Shown here piece by piece: positions 50,085 to 58,742 of a stretch of DNA of 64,000 nucleotides. How positions within the stretch are numbered: position 1 is the first letter of the stretch; each line of letters begins with the position of its first letter. Made by a program: the position numbers and the translations under genes. The notes under the pieces are model-generated. The model was not told the DNA's origin, made no database searches, and saw only the letters and a program-made list of their open reading frames with translations. Origin of the DNA: Microcaldota archaeon (lineage in GTDB: Archaea > Micrarchaeota > Micrarchaeia > Micrarchaeales > Micrarchaeaceae); NCBI GenBank assembly GCA_028866775.1, contig JAGWHK010000004.1:1-64000 (forward strand). The letters run 5' to 3'.

Positions 50085-51059
50085 ATGCCACACAAAGGAT
50101 CATTGCAATTTTGGCAGCACAGGCGTGCAAGACGACGCCTGCCTAGACTGCGCTCAGCACCGATCTATATAAAGCAGCCTGCGGTAACAAACCTGGTCGC
50201 CTATAAGGTGGGTATGGGCCATGTTGCCATGACCGACGACTCCGAGTCGCCGTCAAAGGGCCAGGAGATAAGTAGGCCATGCACATTCGTGGAGGTCCCT
50301 GAGACTCACATCTACGGTGCAAGATTCTATTCGAAGAATGAGGTAAGCAACTACAAGCAATCATCCACAGAGACCTACTCAAAGGAAGCCACTGATAAAT
50401 TCAAGCTCAAAGTGAAGCACACTCACACGATAGAGAGTATGAAGGACAAGCTGTCTGGATTCTCAGACATGACCCTCCTTCTAGTTTCTGATGTGAAGGC
50501 GACACAGACGGGCCAGCATCACAGGGTAAGGTATGAGTCATCCCTTGGTGGTGCTAACCTTGAGGAAAAATACAAGTTCGCTGTTTCAAGCATGGGCAAG
50601 CCGGTCAATGCCTCTGAAATATTCAAGAATGGGGAATACCTTGATGTTGTGTCTGTAACAAAGGGCAAGGGCTGGTCAGGCCCGATAAAGAGGTTCGGAA
50701 CAGCCAGGCAGTTCCACAAGGCTACCCAAAAAATCAGGCACGTTTCGCCGCTTGGTGCATTCACACCAGGAAAGGTCATGTTCACTGTCCCGCAGGCAGG
50801 TCAGCTTGGCTTCAACTACAGGACAGAATACAACAAGAGGATACTCAAGATGGGGAAAAAGGAGGAGGCTGCCTCATATACCCCAATCGCTGGCTTCCAG
50901 AACTACGGTAAGATGACCAACGATTTCATAATGCTCGATGGATCGATACCAGGCCCGGCAAAGAGGCTGGTCAGGCTAAGGAAGTCGGTCACAAACAGGA
51001 ACAGCAAGGCGATAAAGGAGCCAAAGGTCAACTACATGTCAACGGTGCATAACAAATGA
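50085..51059 (+). CDS. rpl3: Large ribosomal subunit protein uL3
   Basis: 324 residues. The N-terminus (S-L-Q-F-W-Q-H-R-R-A-R-R-R-L-P-R) is typical archaeal uL3. Later G-W-S-G-P-I-K-R-F-G and the loop R-K-S-V-T-N-R-N-S contact the peptidyl-transferase centre in the family. ATG follows GGGAAGGTAGCG. First gene of uL3-uL4-uL23-uL2-uS19-uL22-uS3. Overlaps uL4 by 4 bases. Confidence 0.96.
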   Translation: MPHKGSLQFWQHRRARRRLPRLRSAPIYIKQPAVTNLVAYKVGMGHVAMTDDSESPSKGQEISRPCTFVEVPETHIYGARFYSKNEVSNYKQSSTETYSKEATDKFKLKVKHTHTIESMKDKLSGFSDMTLLLVSDVKATQTGQHHRVRYESSLGGANLEEKYKFAVSSMGKPVNASEIFKNGEYLDVVSVTKGKGWSGPIKRFGTARQFHKATQKIRHVSPLGAFTPGKVMFTVPQAGQLGFNYRTEYNKRILKMGKKEEAASYTPIAGFQNYGKMTNDFIMLDGSIPGPAKRLVRLRKSVTNRNSKAIKEPKVNYMSTVHNK

Positions 51060-51829
51060 CTGATGTGGACGTCCTATCTATTGACGGGAGGAAGAGTGGT
51101 TCGGTAGCGCTGCCCGAAGTCTTCAGCGAGGCGGTCAGGCCAGAGCTGATACTAAGGGCTGTCAATGCCGAGAACAGCAGGAAGCTCCAGCCACAGGGGC
51201 ACAATCCACTTGCCGGTATGGACAACACAGCCATGTACTATGGATCAATGCACTCATACAGGACGGGCAGACACATGGGAATAGCGATCAGGCCCAGGCA
51301 GAAGCTGGGTGGCGGTCAGCAGGGCGCAGTAAGGGTCATACCATCTTCTGTCAAGGGGCGCAGGGCACACCCGCACAAGATAGAGAAGATACTTGTGGAG
51401 AACATCAACAGGAGGGAGTACAGCAAGGCAATCGCAAGTGCAGTTGCAGCGACAGTACCTGAAACCAAGAGGCCGATCATAGTTTCAAACGAGATTGAGT
51501 CGATAAAAAGAACGAAGGACATGGTTACGCTAATAAGGAACCTCAAGCTCGATTCAAAGATAGACAACGTGGACAAGAGGATAAGAAAGGGCCTTCGCAG
51601 GAGCTCGAAAAGGAGGAGCTACACCAAGACCCTGCTTGTCGTAGTCGGCAAGGACGGGTCAGCAATAAAGTCTGCTAGGAATATAGCTGGCGTCGACGCC
51701 TGCGCTGTAGGCAAGCTCTCCGCAGGACTTCTTGCCCCAGGCGGAAGGCCTGGCAGGTCTGTAATATGGAGTGAGAGCGCGATAGGCGCTCTGCAGTCCG
51801 CGGTCTCAAAGATAAGGATTGGTGAATGA
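51056..51829 (+). CDS. rpl4: Large ribosomal subunit protein uL4
   Basis: 257 residues. The extended loop G-G-Q-Q-G-A-V-R near 83-90 and R-R-A-H-P-H-K line the exit tunnel in this family. The C-terminal globular domain has L-L-V-V-V-G-K-D-G-S and N-I-A-G-V-D-A-C. Starts in the ATGA overlap with uL3. Confidence 0.95.
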   Translation: MTDVDVLSIDGRKSGSVALPEVFSEAVRPELILRAVNAENSRKLQPQGHNPLAGMDNTAMYYGSMHSYRTGRHMGIAIRPRQKLGGGQQGAVRVIPSSVKGRRAHPHKIEKILVENINRREYSKAIASAVAATVPETKRPIIVSNEIESIKRTKDMVTLIRNLKLDSKIDNVDKRIRKGLRRSSKRRSYTKTLLVVVGKDGSAIKSARNIAGVDACAVGKLSAGLLAPGGRPGRSVIWSESAIGALQSAVSKIRIGE

Positions 51830-52078
51830 ATGACGCTCAACTACCCACTCGCTACTGAAAAATCGATAGGCATAATAGAGAAGGGCAACACGATAACCTA
51901 CATAGTAGATTTCAGGGCGACGAAGGAGCAGGTGAAGAAGGAGTTTGAGAGGCGCTTCGGCGTGAGGGTCGCCTCGATAAGGATCTCCAACACCTCAAGG
52001 AACGAGAAGAAGGCCTTCATAAAGCTGGCCAAGGGATCGAGTGCGAGCGAGGTCGCGATGAAACTAAAGCTGGTGTAA
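51830..52078 (+). CDS. rpl23: Large ribosomal subunit protein uL23
   Basis: 82 residues. Y-P-L-A-T-E-K-S-I at the start and the R-A-T-K-E-Q-V-K-K-E-F-E-R-R-F-G-V-R-V core are typical. uL23 marks the tunnel exit and docks SRP. ATG has GGTG five bases upstream, a clean example of the window's start rule. Confidence 0.95.
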   Translation: MTLNYPLATEKSIGIIEKGNTITYIVDFRATKEQVKKEFERRFGVRVASIRISNTSRNEKKAFIKLAKGSSASEVAMKLKLV

Positions 52079-52081
52079 TAA

Positions 52082-52795
52082 ATGGGAAAGAAACTCCACC
52101 AACAGAGAAGGGGCAAGGGCTCGAACGTCTATACCAAGCTACCGGGCACGTTCGACATCAGGGTAAGCTACCCAACCCCATCGCAATCTGACAAGTCTGG
52201 TGAGATAGTGGAGTTCATAAACCACACGGGCCACACCGCACCACTCATGAAGCTCCTCTATGAGGACATGAATGAGGGCTACCTCCTTGCCCCAGAGGGG
52301 GTCAAGACCGGTGACAGGATACACGTGACCGGTCAGAACATATTCACGCTAGGCAGCGTGGTGAGGCTCGGCGACATCCCTGAGGGAGTGCCGATCTTCA
52401 ACATAGAGTCAAGACCTGGAGATGGAGGCAAGATGGTCAGGAGTGCTGGTGCCTCTGCTTTCGTTTCTGCGCATCTCGGATCTGTCACTACGGTCCAGCT
52501 GCCCTCCAAGAACACCATATCCCTCCCAAATGAGTGCAGGGCGCAGCTTGGCATTGTCGCAGGCGGTGGCATGGTAGACCAGCCTATAGTTAAGGCAGGA
52601 AAGAACCACTACCGCATGCGCGCGATCAACAGGACCTGGCCAACAATAAGGGGAGTAAAGATGAACCCGGTGGACCACCCGTTCGGTGGCAAGCAGCACC
52701 ACAAGGGCAAGAGCAGCATGACCTCCAGGAATGCGCCGCCAGGAAGGAAGGTAGGCCACATAGCAGCAAGGAGGGTTGGAAGGAAGAAGAGATGA
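52082..52795 (+). CDS. rpl2: Large ribosomal subunit protein uL2
   Basis: 237 residues. M-G-K-K-L-H-Q-Q-R-R-G-K-G start, N-E-C-R-A-Q-L-G-I-V-A-G-G-G, and the catalytic-centre loop V-K-M-N-P-V-D-H-P-F-G-G-K are conserved. It ends R-R-V-G-R-K-K-R. GGTG lies six bases before ATG. Confidence 0.96.
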   Translation: MGKKLHQQRRGKGSNVYTKLPGTFDIRVSYPTPSQSDKSGEIVEFINHTGHTAPLMKLLYEDMNEGYLLAPEGVKTGDRIHVTGQNIFTLGSVVRLGDIPEGVPIFNIESRPGDGGKMVRSAGASAFVSAHLGSVTTVQLPSKNTISLPNECRAQLGIVAGGGMVDQPIVKAGKNHYRMRAINRTWPTIRGVKMNPVDHPFGGKQHHKGKSSMTSRNAPPGRKVGHIAARRVGRKKR

Positions 52796-52799
52796 TCAT

Positions 52800-53192
52800 A
52801 TGGCAGAGCGAATAGCATTCAGGGGCCTCACTCCTTCGGAGCTGGCGAAGAAGGGAATGGATGAATACATGAACATGATAACCTCAAGGGAGAGGAGGTC
52901 CATCAAGAGGAACGGTCTCGAATACAGGAGACTCATAGAGAAGGTCAACGCCCACATAGCATCCAAGTCAACGAAGCCGATAAGGACCAATATCAGGGAG
53001 GCGGTGATAAGGCCTGACTGGGTCGGCCTCAAGTTCGAGGTCCACAACGGCAAGGAATGGAAGCCGGTCTTCATAACAGCAAACATGCTAAACCACAGAT
53101 TGGGTCAATACTCCCACACCACAAAGAGGGTCATACACTCAGATCCTGGCATCAGGGCGACAAGGGGGAGCAAGTTCTTGGCGATGAAATGA
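52800..53192 (+). CDS. rps19: Small ribosomal subunit protein uS19
   Basis: 130 residues. F-R-G-L-T-P-S-E-L near the start, then the core N-G-K-E-W-K-P-V-F-I-T-A-N-M-L-N-H-R-L-G-Q-Y. The C-terminus ends G-S-K-F-L-A-M-K. ATG at 52800 is chosen over 52776 by homology. Overlaps uL22 by 4 bases. Confidence 0.95.
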   Translation: MAERIAFRGLTPSELAKKGMDEYMNMITSRERRSIKRNGLEYRRLIEKVNAHIASKSTKPIRTNIREAVIRPDWVGLKFEVHNGKEWKPVFITANMLNHRLGQYSHTTKRVIHSDPGIRATRGSKFLAMK

Positions 53193-53830
53193 TCAGGTAT
53201 TCTTACAACAAGGAGAGGGAGGGCGTCATCTTCGCCGGAGCAAAGGATCTCAACGCCAGCTTCAAGGACCTCTGCGCTGTCTGCGACACCATAAGGAATT
53301 CGCAGGTCACAACCGCAATGGAAGTGCTCGAGCGCGCGGAGAAGGGCAAGCTTGCAATATTATACAGGAGGCACAACAGGTACATGGGAGACAGGCACGA
53401 GCTCGGAGGCAAGAAGGGAAGGTGGCCTAAGAAGTGCGCCGGGCTTGTCAAGAAGGTCCTGATAAACGCGGCCGCGAACGCCAGGAACATGGGCGAGGAC
53501 CCAGACTCTATGGTTGTGGTGCATGCGGCAGCAAACAAAACAACTACGATACCAAGGCGGCCCCCGAAAGGCATAAGGTATGTCAGGACTGGAGGCTACG
53601 GCTACGTCCCGACAAGGAGGAGCGACCTGGAGCTTGCGAAGATAGAGATAGGATTGGCCTATCCCAAGGGTCAGAAGAAGCCAGATAAGAAGACCCAGGC
53701 GGCCCAGCAGCAGAAGAAGCAAGCCGCAGCCACTCAGAAGAAGGAGGAGTGGAAGAAGCCTGCAACAGAAAAGGGCGAGAAGCCGAAGGCACTGGCCACA
53801 GCCACTACCTCGGCAGTTACTGGAAAATAA
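53189..53830 (+). CDS. rpl22: Large ribosomal subunit protein uL22 with basic tail
   Basis: 213 residues. Y-S-Y-N-K-E start, G-G-K-K-G-R-W-P-K-K-C-A near 73 and I-P-R-R-P-P-K-G-I-R-Y near 124 are the conserved uL22 parts. From about 165 the protein becomes a Lys/Gln/Ala/Glu-rich low-complexity tail, longer than typical. ATG at 53189 overlaps the uS19 stop as ATGA. Confidence 0.94.
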   Translation: MIRYSYNKEREGVIFAGAKDLNASFKDLCAVCDTIRNSQVTTAMEVLERAEKGKLAILYRRHNRYMGDRHELGGKKGRWPKKCAGLVKKVLINAAANARNMGEDPDSMVVVHAAANKTTTIPRRPPKGIRYVRTGGYGYVPTRRSDLELAKIEIGLAYPKGQKKPDKKTQAAQQQKKQAAATQKKEEWKKPATEKGEKPKALATATTSAVTGK

Positions 53831-53841
53831 TGGTGTATTGA

Positions 53842-54465
53842 TTGGCTATAGAGAGAAAATTCATAGACGACTCGATAATCAAGCTGAGCATATCTAAGTA
53901 CCTAAGCACAGAGCTCACAAGGGCAGGATTCTCCAGGATCGAAATACAGAAGACCCCGATCCTCACCAGGATAACTGTATATGTCCTGAATCCAGGGAGG
54001 GTCATAGGACGTGGCGGCAAGACCATCGATTCGATAACCGAAACAATAAAGAACAAATTTAAGGTGGAGAACCCGCAGATAAACGTCATGGAGGTGGAGA
54101 ACAAGATGCTTGAGCCCCTGCTCGTGGCAAAAAGCATAACAGACAGGCTGGAGAGGAACATGAATGCGAGGAGAGTCATCCAGCAGTCACTTAGGGAGAT
54201 AGTCGAGAACGGCGCGCTTGGAGCCGAGATAATCGCCAACGGCAAGCTTGCCGCAAAGGGTGCAAGAGCCAAGAGCATAAGGAAGATCCTGGGCTACATA
54301 CCGAAGGCCGGAGATGTAACAGAGCTGGTCAGGGAAGCCCATGCGACAGCCTACCCGAAGTACGGGGCGATAGGCGTCAAGGTGAGGATAGTGCCCCCAG
54401 GAACAGTCTTCCCTGACAGAGAGATTAAAAGCATAGAGATTCCAAAGTCAATCCTGAATAGTTGA
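53842..54465 (+). CDS. rps3: Small ribosomal subunit protein uS3
   Basis: 207 residues. (M)AIERKFIDDSIIK start and the KH motif V-I-G-R-G-G-K-T-I are typical of archaeal uS3, which forms part of the mRNA entry channel. TTG at 53842 has GGTG six bases upstream. Normally uL29 and aIF1 follow; here aglB follows 5 bases downstream. Confidence 0.95.
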   Translation: MAIERKFIDDSIIKLSISKYLSTELTRAGFSRIEIQKTPILTRITVYVLNPGRVIGRGGKTIDSITETIKNKFKVENPQINVMEVENKMLEPLLVAKSITDRLERNMNARRVIQQSLREIVENGALGAEIIANGKLAAKGARAKSIRKILGYIPKAGDVTELVREAHATAYPKYGAIGVKVRIVPPGTVFPDREIKSIEIPKSILNS

Positions 54466-54469
54466 GCGA

Positions 54470-57400
54470 ATGGTTGGGGGAATAATAGCTTCCATACTAA
54501 TAGCCGCACTATCGCTTTTCGTACCCGGGCTTCTCCTATCGTTCGGGCTTCTCAGGAAGACAGAGCTCAACACCTTCGAGATTGTTGCCATAGGTTTCAT
54601 ATTCGGCCTCATAGCAGCGCCGGCAATGACATGGATGGAATCATACCTTATGAATTACATACACTTCTTCTCATTCTCGCTTGAGTTATTCGAGCTCAAC
54701 TCCTTCATACTTACTCTTATAGGCCTGGCCATAGCGTACAGGGAAGGCCTGCTCGTCGAATTGTTCGCATGGGTCGGCAAGATGCTAGGCAGCGCATCAA
54801 ACCCAATGGGTGGCGTCTCCAACAAGCTCGAATCGGTCAGGGCAGAGCTCTCAAAGTACGAAAGGGGAAGGGAGGTCATACTGAAGCACCAGGAGGAGGA
54901 AAGGGCCCTCAAATCCAGGCAGGAGGCAGAGCTGTCAGCTGCAACATTCAAGGCCAACGAGAAGGAACTGATGCTCTATAGCCACAGGGACGCGCTCTCC
55001 AGGCTCGTCAAGGGCCACCTAAATGAGGAGAGGTCGCTCGCAGAGGGCATGGAGGGCGCAAAGTACCATGAGAACGATAGCAAGCCCCATTGGATCGTCT
55101 GGGCCGTGCTTCTTGCGCTCATACTTATCACATTCTACACAAGGATACTGAACATAGGGATAGCGCCGAAGTTCTTCGAGTTCGACCCCTATTTCGACAT
55201 GATAGATACCCATTACATACTTGCATACGGACACCAGCTGCTTCTGGACCCGTCTGCCTGGCCGATCGTAGCTGCAGGCACGAACCACAGGATCGAGCCG
55301 ATAGTGCCGTACCTTGAGGCCTACTGGTACAGCCTGGCCAACCAGCTGAAGTTCCACTACACGACGTTCAGCACGAGCCTCATGTCATATGTAGGGAGCA
55401 TCTACCCGCCAATCACAGCGGCACTTCTCACCTTCGTTGTCTTCGTGCTGCTTTACCACGAGTACGACTATAAGATCGGGCTGATAGGTGCAGGGCTGGC
55501 AACGACGATGCCGACTCTCATATCTACATTCATAGCTGGTGAGCAGCTGGTCGAGCCATGGGGCATCATGACCCTCTTCTTCTTCATAATGGCATACATG
55601 CTTGCCGTAAGGAATATGAAGAACAGGAGGTTGGCCATACTCGCCGGAATCGCGTTTGCATCAACCTTCCTTGGGGCTCACTACTACAGCGTTACCACTG
55701 GTGTATTGGCGCTCTACATAATACTGCAGGGCTTCGTCGAGATTGTGAGGGGCCATGACCTCACCGACTTCTACAAGATGAATGCTGTCGTGCTGGTAGT
55801 GATAGCCATATTCCTCGCCATATTCCTGCCGTACAGCTCAACCCTGGAGAACAGGATCCCCGGCATAGCAGGCATACCGTTCACTATATCTGCGCCACTT
55901 GGCGCGCTTGTGATGATATTCATAATGGACTATCTCACAAAGATGGCCCTTCCAAAGGTTAGGCACGTCTCAGAACTAATCCCAGCTGCCATTGTTGCGA
56001 TAGTTACAGTTGCGGTCCTGTCGCTGCTCACCAGCTATGTATTGGGAAGCTCATTCACAGACGGCCTCCTCATAATCATAGTACCAATTTGGGCATTCGT
56101 GGTCGAGCTCTTCCTGCTGATCATCACCAAGCGCATGCCAGTCCAGTCAGACACCCTCTGGAGGGGGGCCATATTGATAATACTGGCAGCCCTGGCGGTT
56201 GGTGCGATCCTTGTCTCTCCAGTGCACAAGTCACTTAACAGCTACATACAACTCAGCACAAGGTTCACCACCCCCTCAATACCTCTCTTCATGACCGTGC
56301 AGGAGTACGAGCCGACAGGGCTCTCTTACAACTTCGCTAGCGCCGGGTTCGGGGCAATTGGCGTGTCTGTTGTGCTCTTCATAGTGAGCATGGCGGCTGT
56401 GTTCATAATATTCAATTCTATGCTCTTCAGGAAGAGCAAGACGGGCGTGCTGTACCTCGCAATAGCGGCCCCGCTCATGGTGGCCGGCTTCGTGGAGGTG
56501 AAGTACCTGCCGCACCTTGGAGTCGCATATTTGATACTCTTCGGGATACTTCTCGGAGAGCTCCTCTACATGCTGCAGGCCAGGTGGAAGCTCTCTGATT
56601 ATGGCAAGCAGGACAGGATAAGCCCCTCTGTCTACCAGAACTCAAGGGGCATAGCCTACTCGCTGCTCCTGATAGGTGCATTTTTCATAATAGGCGCAGT
56701 AGCCGCGGTCGGGTTCATACTCTACAGCATATACAACTATGCTGTGAAGCAGCGCAAGGAGACGGCCTACCTACTTGTGATAGGGGTGTCTGTCTTGCTG
56801 CTCTTCGTTTCGATACTCCCAATCTTCACGCTAGGGGACGGATATGCTGCTGCAGGTGCGATAAAGGCCTCAATCGTGGTGGCAAGCTCCCAGAACATCA
56901 CCTCTGCGTGCTCGACACTCAGCACCAACAGGAACTCGTTCGGAACCTCAGTATACTGCAACCTCATACCACAGTACTGGCTCAATGCGATGTCATGGAT
57001 AAGCAACAATGTGGGCCCAACTGCACCAAGGGTGCTCTCTTGGTGGGACTATGGCGACTGGATCAACTGGTTCGGCAGGAGCAATGCCGTCCTAAGGGGG
57101 GACAACTCCAAACCCGTAGAGGACTATGCGGTTGCGGCGCAGTACGTTCTCGGTCCGAAGTACAACTCGACGCCGCAATCCCTTGCAAGGTACATGAACG
57201 GCAACCAGTCTAAGTACATACTGTTCGACCAGGACCTGATACAGAAGTGGGGAGCGCTAGACTTCCTGGGTTGCATCAACGCCAACGGAACGTCGCTGCA
57301 GTATGCCATATCACAGGGCAAGCAGAACAACCCGCCCCAGCCATACCAGCTCGGCACCTCGGCGTGCGAGCAGAGCCATGATCCGCAATACGCAGCCATA

Positions 57401-57937
57401 CCCCTTTCAGTATTCCAGTCGGGCAGCAGTCAGTCAAGCATAAATGACTACTGCAGCATAACCGGCACCAACGCGCTCTATGTCAACACCTTCCTGATAA
57501 CCGGCAGCAGCCTGTCAAACCAGAGCGCCTGCACAGAGCTGCCTTACCAGCAGACCAAGGCGGCGGCGAGCGGTGTTCTGCGCCTCTATAGTAGCAATGG
57601 CACGGCACTCAATGCGGTGATACAGGAGAGCCAGTACCTTGGCGTGCAGAGCATAGGGGGGACGCAGTACATACTGTTCCTGGTGATATACCTCCCCAAC
57701 TCAAATGGGATAGTCGAGAACCCACCATCGCAGTTCTACAACTCAACATACTACAAGGGCTTCTTCACCGGCAACCTGCCAGGATTCAGGCAGGTGTACC
57801 CGAACTACACCACGGGCACCAACTTCGTCAACTTCACCAACCCAATAAGGATATACGAGCTGGTCAACTACACTGGCGGCCTGCCTCCGGTGCCGCCCAA
57901 ACCCTCGTGGATAGCCAACAACGACGTAATGCCATAA
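54470..57937 (+). CDS. aglB: Oligosaccharyltransferase AglB (STT3) with added N-terminal domain
   Basis: 1155 residues. Transfers glycan from a lipid carrier to Asn of surface proteins. W-W-D-Y-G-D-W lies at about 858-864 and the F-E-F-D-P-Y-F-D metal site near 232. The catalytic 12-13-helix region starts near 205 and the soluble C-terminal domain near 800, with many N-x-S/T sites. Before it is an extra ~205-residue part: three membrane helices and a long Glu/Lys/Ala coiled coil (about 115-200). I know of no standard AglB with this. ATG at 54470 is close to the uS3 stop, so it is likely co-transcribed with ribosomal genes. Confidence 0.93.
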   Translation: MVGGIIASILIAALSLFVPGLLLSFGLLRKTELNTFEIVAIGFIFGLIAAPAMTWMESYLMNYIHFFSFSLELFELNSFILTLIGLAIAYREGLLVELFAWVGKMLGSASNPMGGVSNKLESVRAELSKYERGREVILKHQEEERALKSRQEAELSAATFKANEKELMLYSHRDALSRLVKGHLNEERSLAEGMEGAKYHENDSKPHWIVWAVLLALILITFYTRILNIGIAPKFFEFDPYFDMIDTHYILAYGHQLLLDPSAWPIVAAGTNHRIEPIVPYLEAYWYSLANQLKFHYTTFSTSLMSYVGSIYPPITAALLTFVVFVLLYHEYDYKIGLIGAGLATTMPTLISTFIAGEQLVEPWGIMTLFFFIMAYMLAVRNMKNRRLAILAGIAFASTFLGAHYYSVTTGVLALYIILQGFVEIVRGHDLTDFYKMNAVVLVVIAIFLAIFLPYSSTLENRIPGIAGIPFTISAPLGALVMIFIMDYLTKMALPKVRHVSELIPAAIVAIVTVAVLSLLTSYVLGSSFTDGLLIIIVPIWAFVVELFLLIITKRMPVQSDTLWRGAILIILAALAVGAILVSPVHKSLNSYIQLSTRFTTPSIPLFMTVQEYEPTGLSYNFASAGFGAIGVSVVLFIVSMAAVFIIFNSMLFRKSKTGVLYLAIAAPLMVAGFVEVKYLPHLGVAYLILFGILLGELLYMLQARWKLSDYGKQDRISPSVYQNSRGIAYSLLLIGAFFIIGAVAAVGFILYSIYNYAVKQRKETAYLLVIGVSVLLLFVSILPIFTLGDGYAAAGAIKASIVVASSQNITSACSTLSTNRNSFGTSVYCNLIPQYWLNAMSWISNNVGPTAPRVLSWWDYGDWINWFGRSNAVLRGDNSKPVEDYAVAAQYVLGPKYNSTPQSLARYMNGNQSKYILFDQDLIQKWGALDFLGCINANGTSLQYAISQGKQNNPPQPYQLGTSACEQSHDPQYAAIPLSVFQSGSSQSSINDYCSITGTNALYVNTFLITGSSLSNQSACTELPYQQTKAAASGVLRLYSSNGTALNAVIQESQYLGVQSIGGTQYILFLVIYLPNSNGIVENPPSQFYNSTYYKGFFTGNLPGFRQVYPNYTTGTNFVNFTNPIRIYELVNYTGGLPPVPPKPSWIANNDVMP

Positions 57938-57968
57938 CTGATAAAAATCCAGCGGGCGAAATTGTAAT

Positions 57969-58130
57969 ATGGAGAAAACAATAAAGAAGGAGACATTGAA
58001 GATAGTCCTTCCGCCACGGAAAAATTCGAAGAATACCTGGGGCCGCCCCATCCTCGGATTCGAAGGCAAGTTGTTTGTTGACCGCGTGACCTTCAAAAGC
58101 ACACTACCATTAAGGCAAGATACACAATAA
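57969..58130 (+). CDS. Small open frame (53 aa), possibly real
   Basis: ATG at 57969 to TAA at 58128-58130, 53 residues, very basic at the N-terminal half (KTIKKETLKIVLPPRKNSKN). It occupies the 250-base gap between aglB and tRNA-Ile. No clear ribosome site, so evidence is weak. The gap otherwise holds only the tRNA promoter. Confidence 0.3.
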   Translation: MEKTIKKETLKIVLPPRKNSKNTWGRPILGFEGKLFVDRVTFKSTLPLRQDTQ

Positions 58131-58153
58131 ATTGCGCCAATAGCCTGCGGAAC

Positions 58154-58164
58154 TGATAAATAAG
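58154..58164 (+). promoter_or_regulatory. TATA box for tRNA-Ile
   Basis: TGATAAATAAG centred about 29 bases before the tRNA 5' end at 58188. Confidence 0.4.
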
Positions 58165-58187
58165 CGAAGAACATCAGATTATAAAAT

Positions 58188-58262
58188 GGGCTTGTAGCTC
58201 AGCCTGGTTAGAGCGCTGGTCTTATAAGCCAGATGTCGAGAGTTCAAATCTCTCCAGGCCCA
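58188..58262 (+). tRNA. tRNA-Ile with anticodon TAT
   Basis: 75 bases. Acceptor GGGCTTG/CAGGCCC, anticodon stem CTGGT/GCCAG with loop CTTATAA, which gives TAT at 58223-58225. T-arm with GTTCAAATC. Discriminator A. Reads AUA, the commonest Ile codon here. Most archaea instead use a CAU tRNA whose C34 is modified by TiaS; UAU is known for only a few lineages. No intron. Confidence 0.92.
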
Positions 58263-58265
58263 TTC

Positions 58266-58742
58266 ATGATGGTGAAAAGTTACTACGTTGCGAAATCCCG
58301 ATTTGGGAAAGGCGTCTTCGCCTCGAGGGGCATAAGAAAGGGGGAACTCATAATGCGCTTCAGGGGCAGGATAATTTCGGGCAGCGGGCTTGATAACGTA
58401 TCAGAAAAGGGGCGCGACCCATTGACCGATCCACTGCAGGTTGATGGAAACAAGTTCATGCTCATTATGGAGCCCTATGTATTGGTCAATCATTCATGCG
58501 ACCCAAATTCTGGGATTAAGGGTGGCACTGACCTAATTGCGATAACAAAAATAAGAAAAGACGAAGAGATACTATATGATTATAGTTCAGTATGGCTGGA
58601 AGGTTTTGGATGCAAATGTGGGAGTCCGAATTGTAGGGGATTCGTCTCTGAATTTACCAGCATACCGAAACGCAAACAAAAAAGATACATAAAATTAGGC
58701 ATTGTCCCAGATTTTATTATCGACAGAATAAACCTAGACTGA
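58266..58742 (+). CDS. SET-domain lysine methyltransferase
   Basis: 158 residues. G-K-G-V-F-A-S-R-G-I-R-K-G-E near 12-25, N-H-S-C-D-P-N near 78, I-R-K-D-E-E-I-L-Y-D-Y near 99, and a post-SET C-x-C-x4-C zinc motif (C-K-C-G-S-P-N-C). A complete minimal SET enzyme that methylates protein lysines; target unknown. ATG lies 3 bases after tRNA-Ile, so the message may start at the processed tRNA end. The last 9 bases overlap the convergent Rnp4 gene. Confidence 0.88.
   Translation: MMVKSYYVAKSRFGKGVFASRGIRKGELIMRFRGRIISGSGLDNVSEKGRDPLTDPLQVDGNKFMLIMEPYVLVNHSCDPNSGIKGGTDLIAITKIRKDEEILYDYSSVWLEGFGCKCGSPNCRGFVSEFTSIPKRKQKRYIKLGIVPDFIIDRINLD

Noticed and set aside
57743-58174. 143-residue minus-strand open frame
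   Set aside because: It overlaps the AglB end and the gap in a pattern typical of a shadow frame, with no ribosome site.
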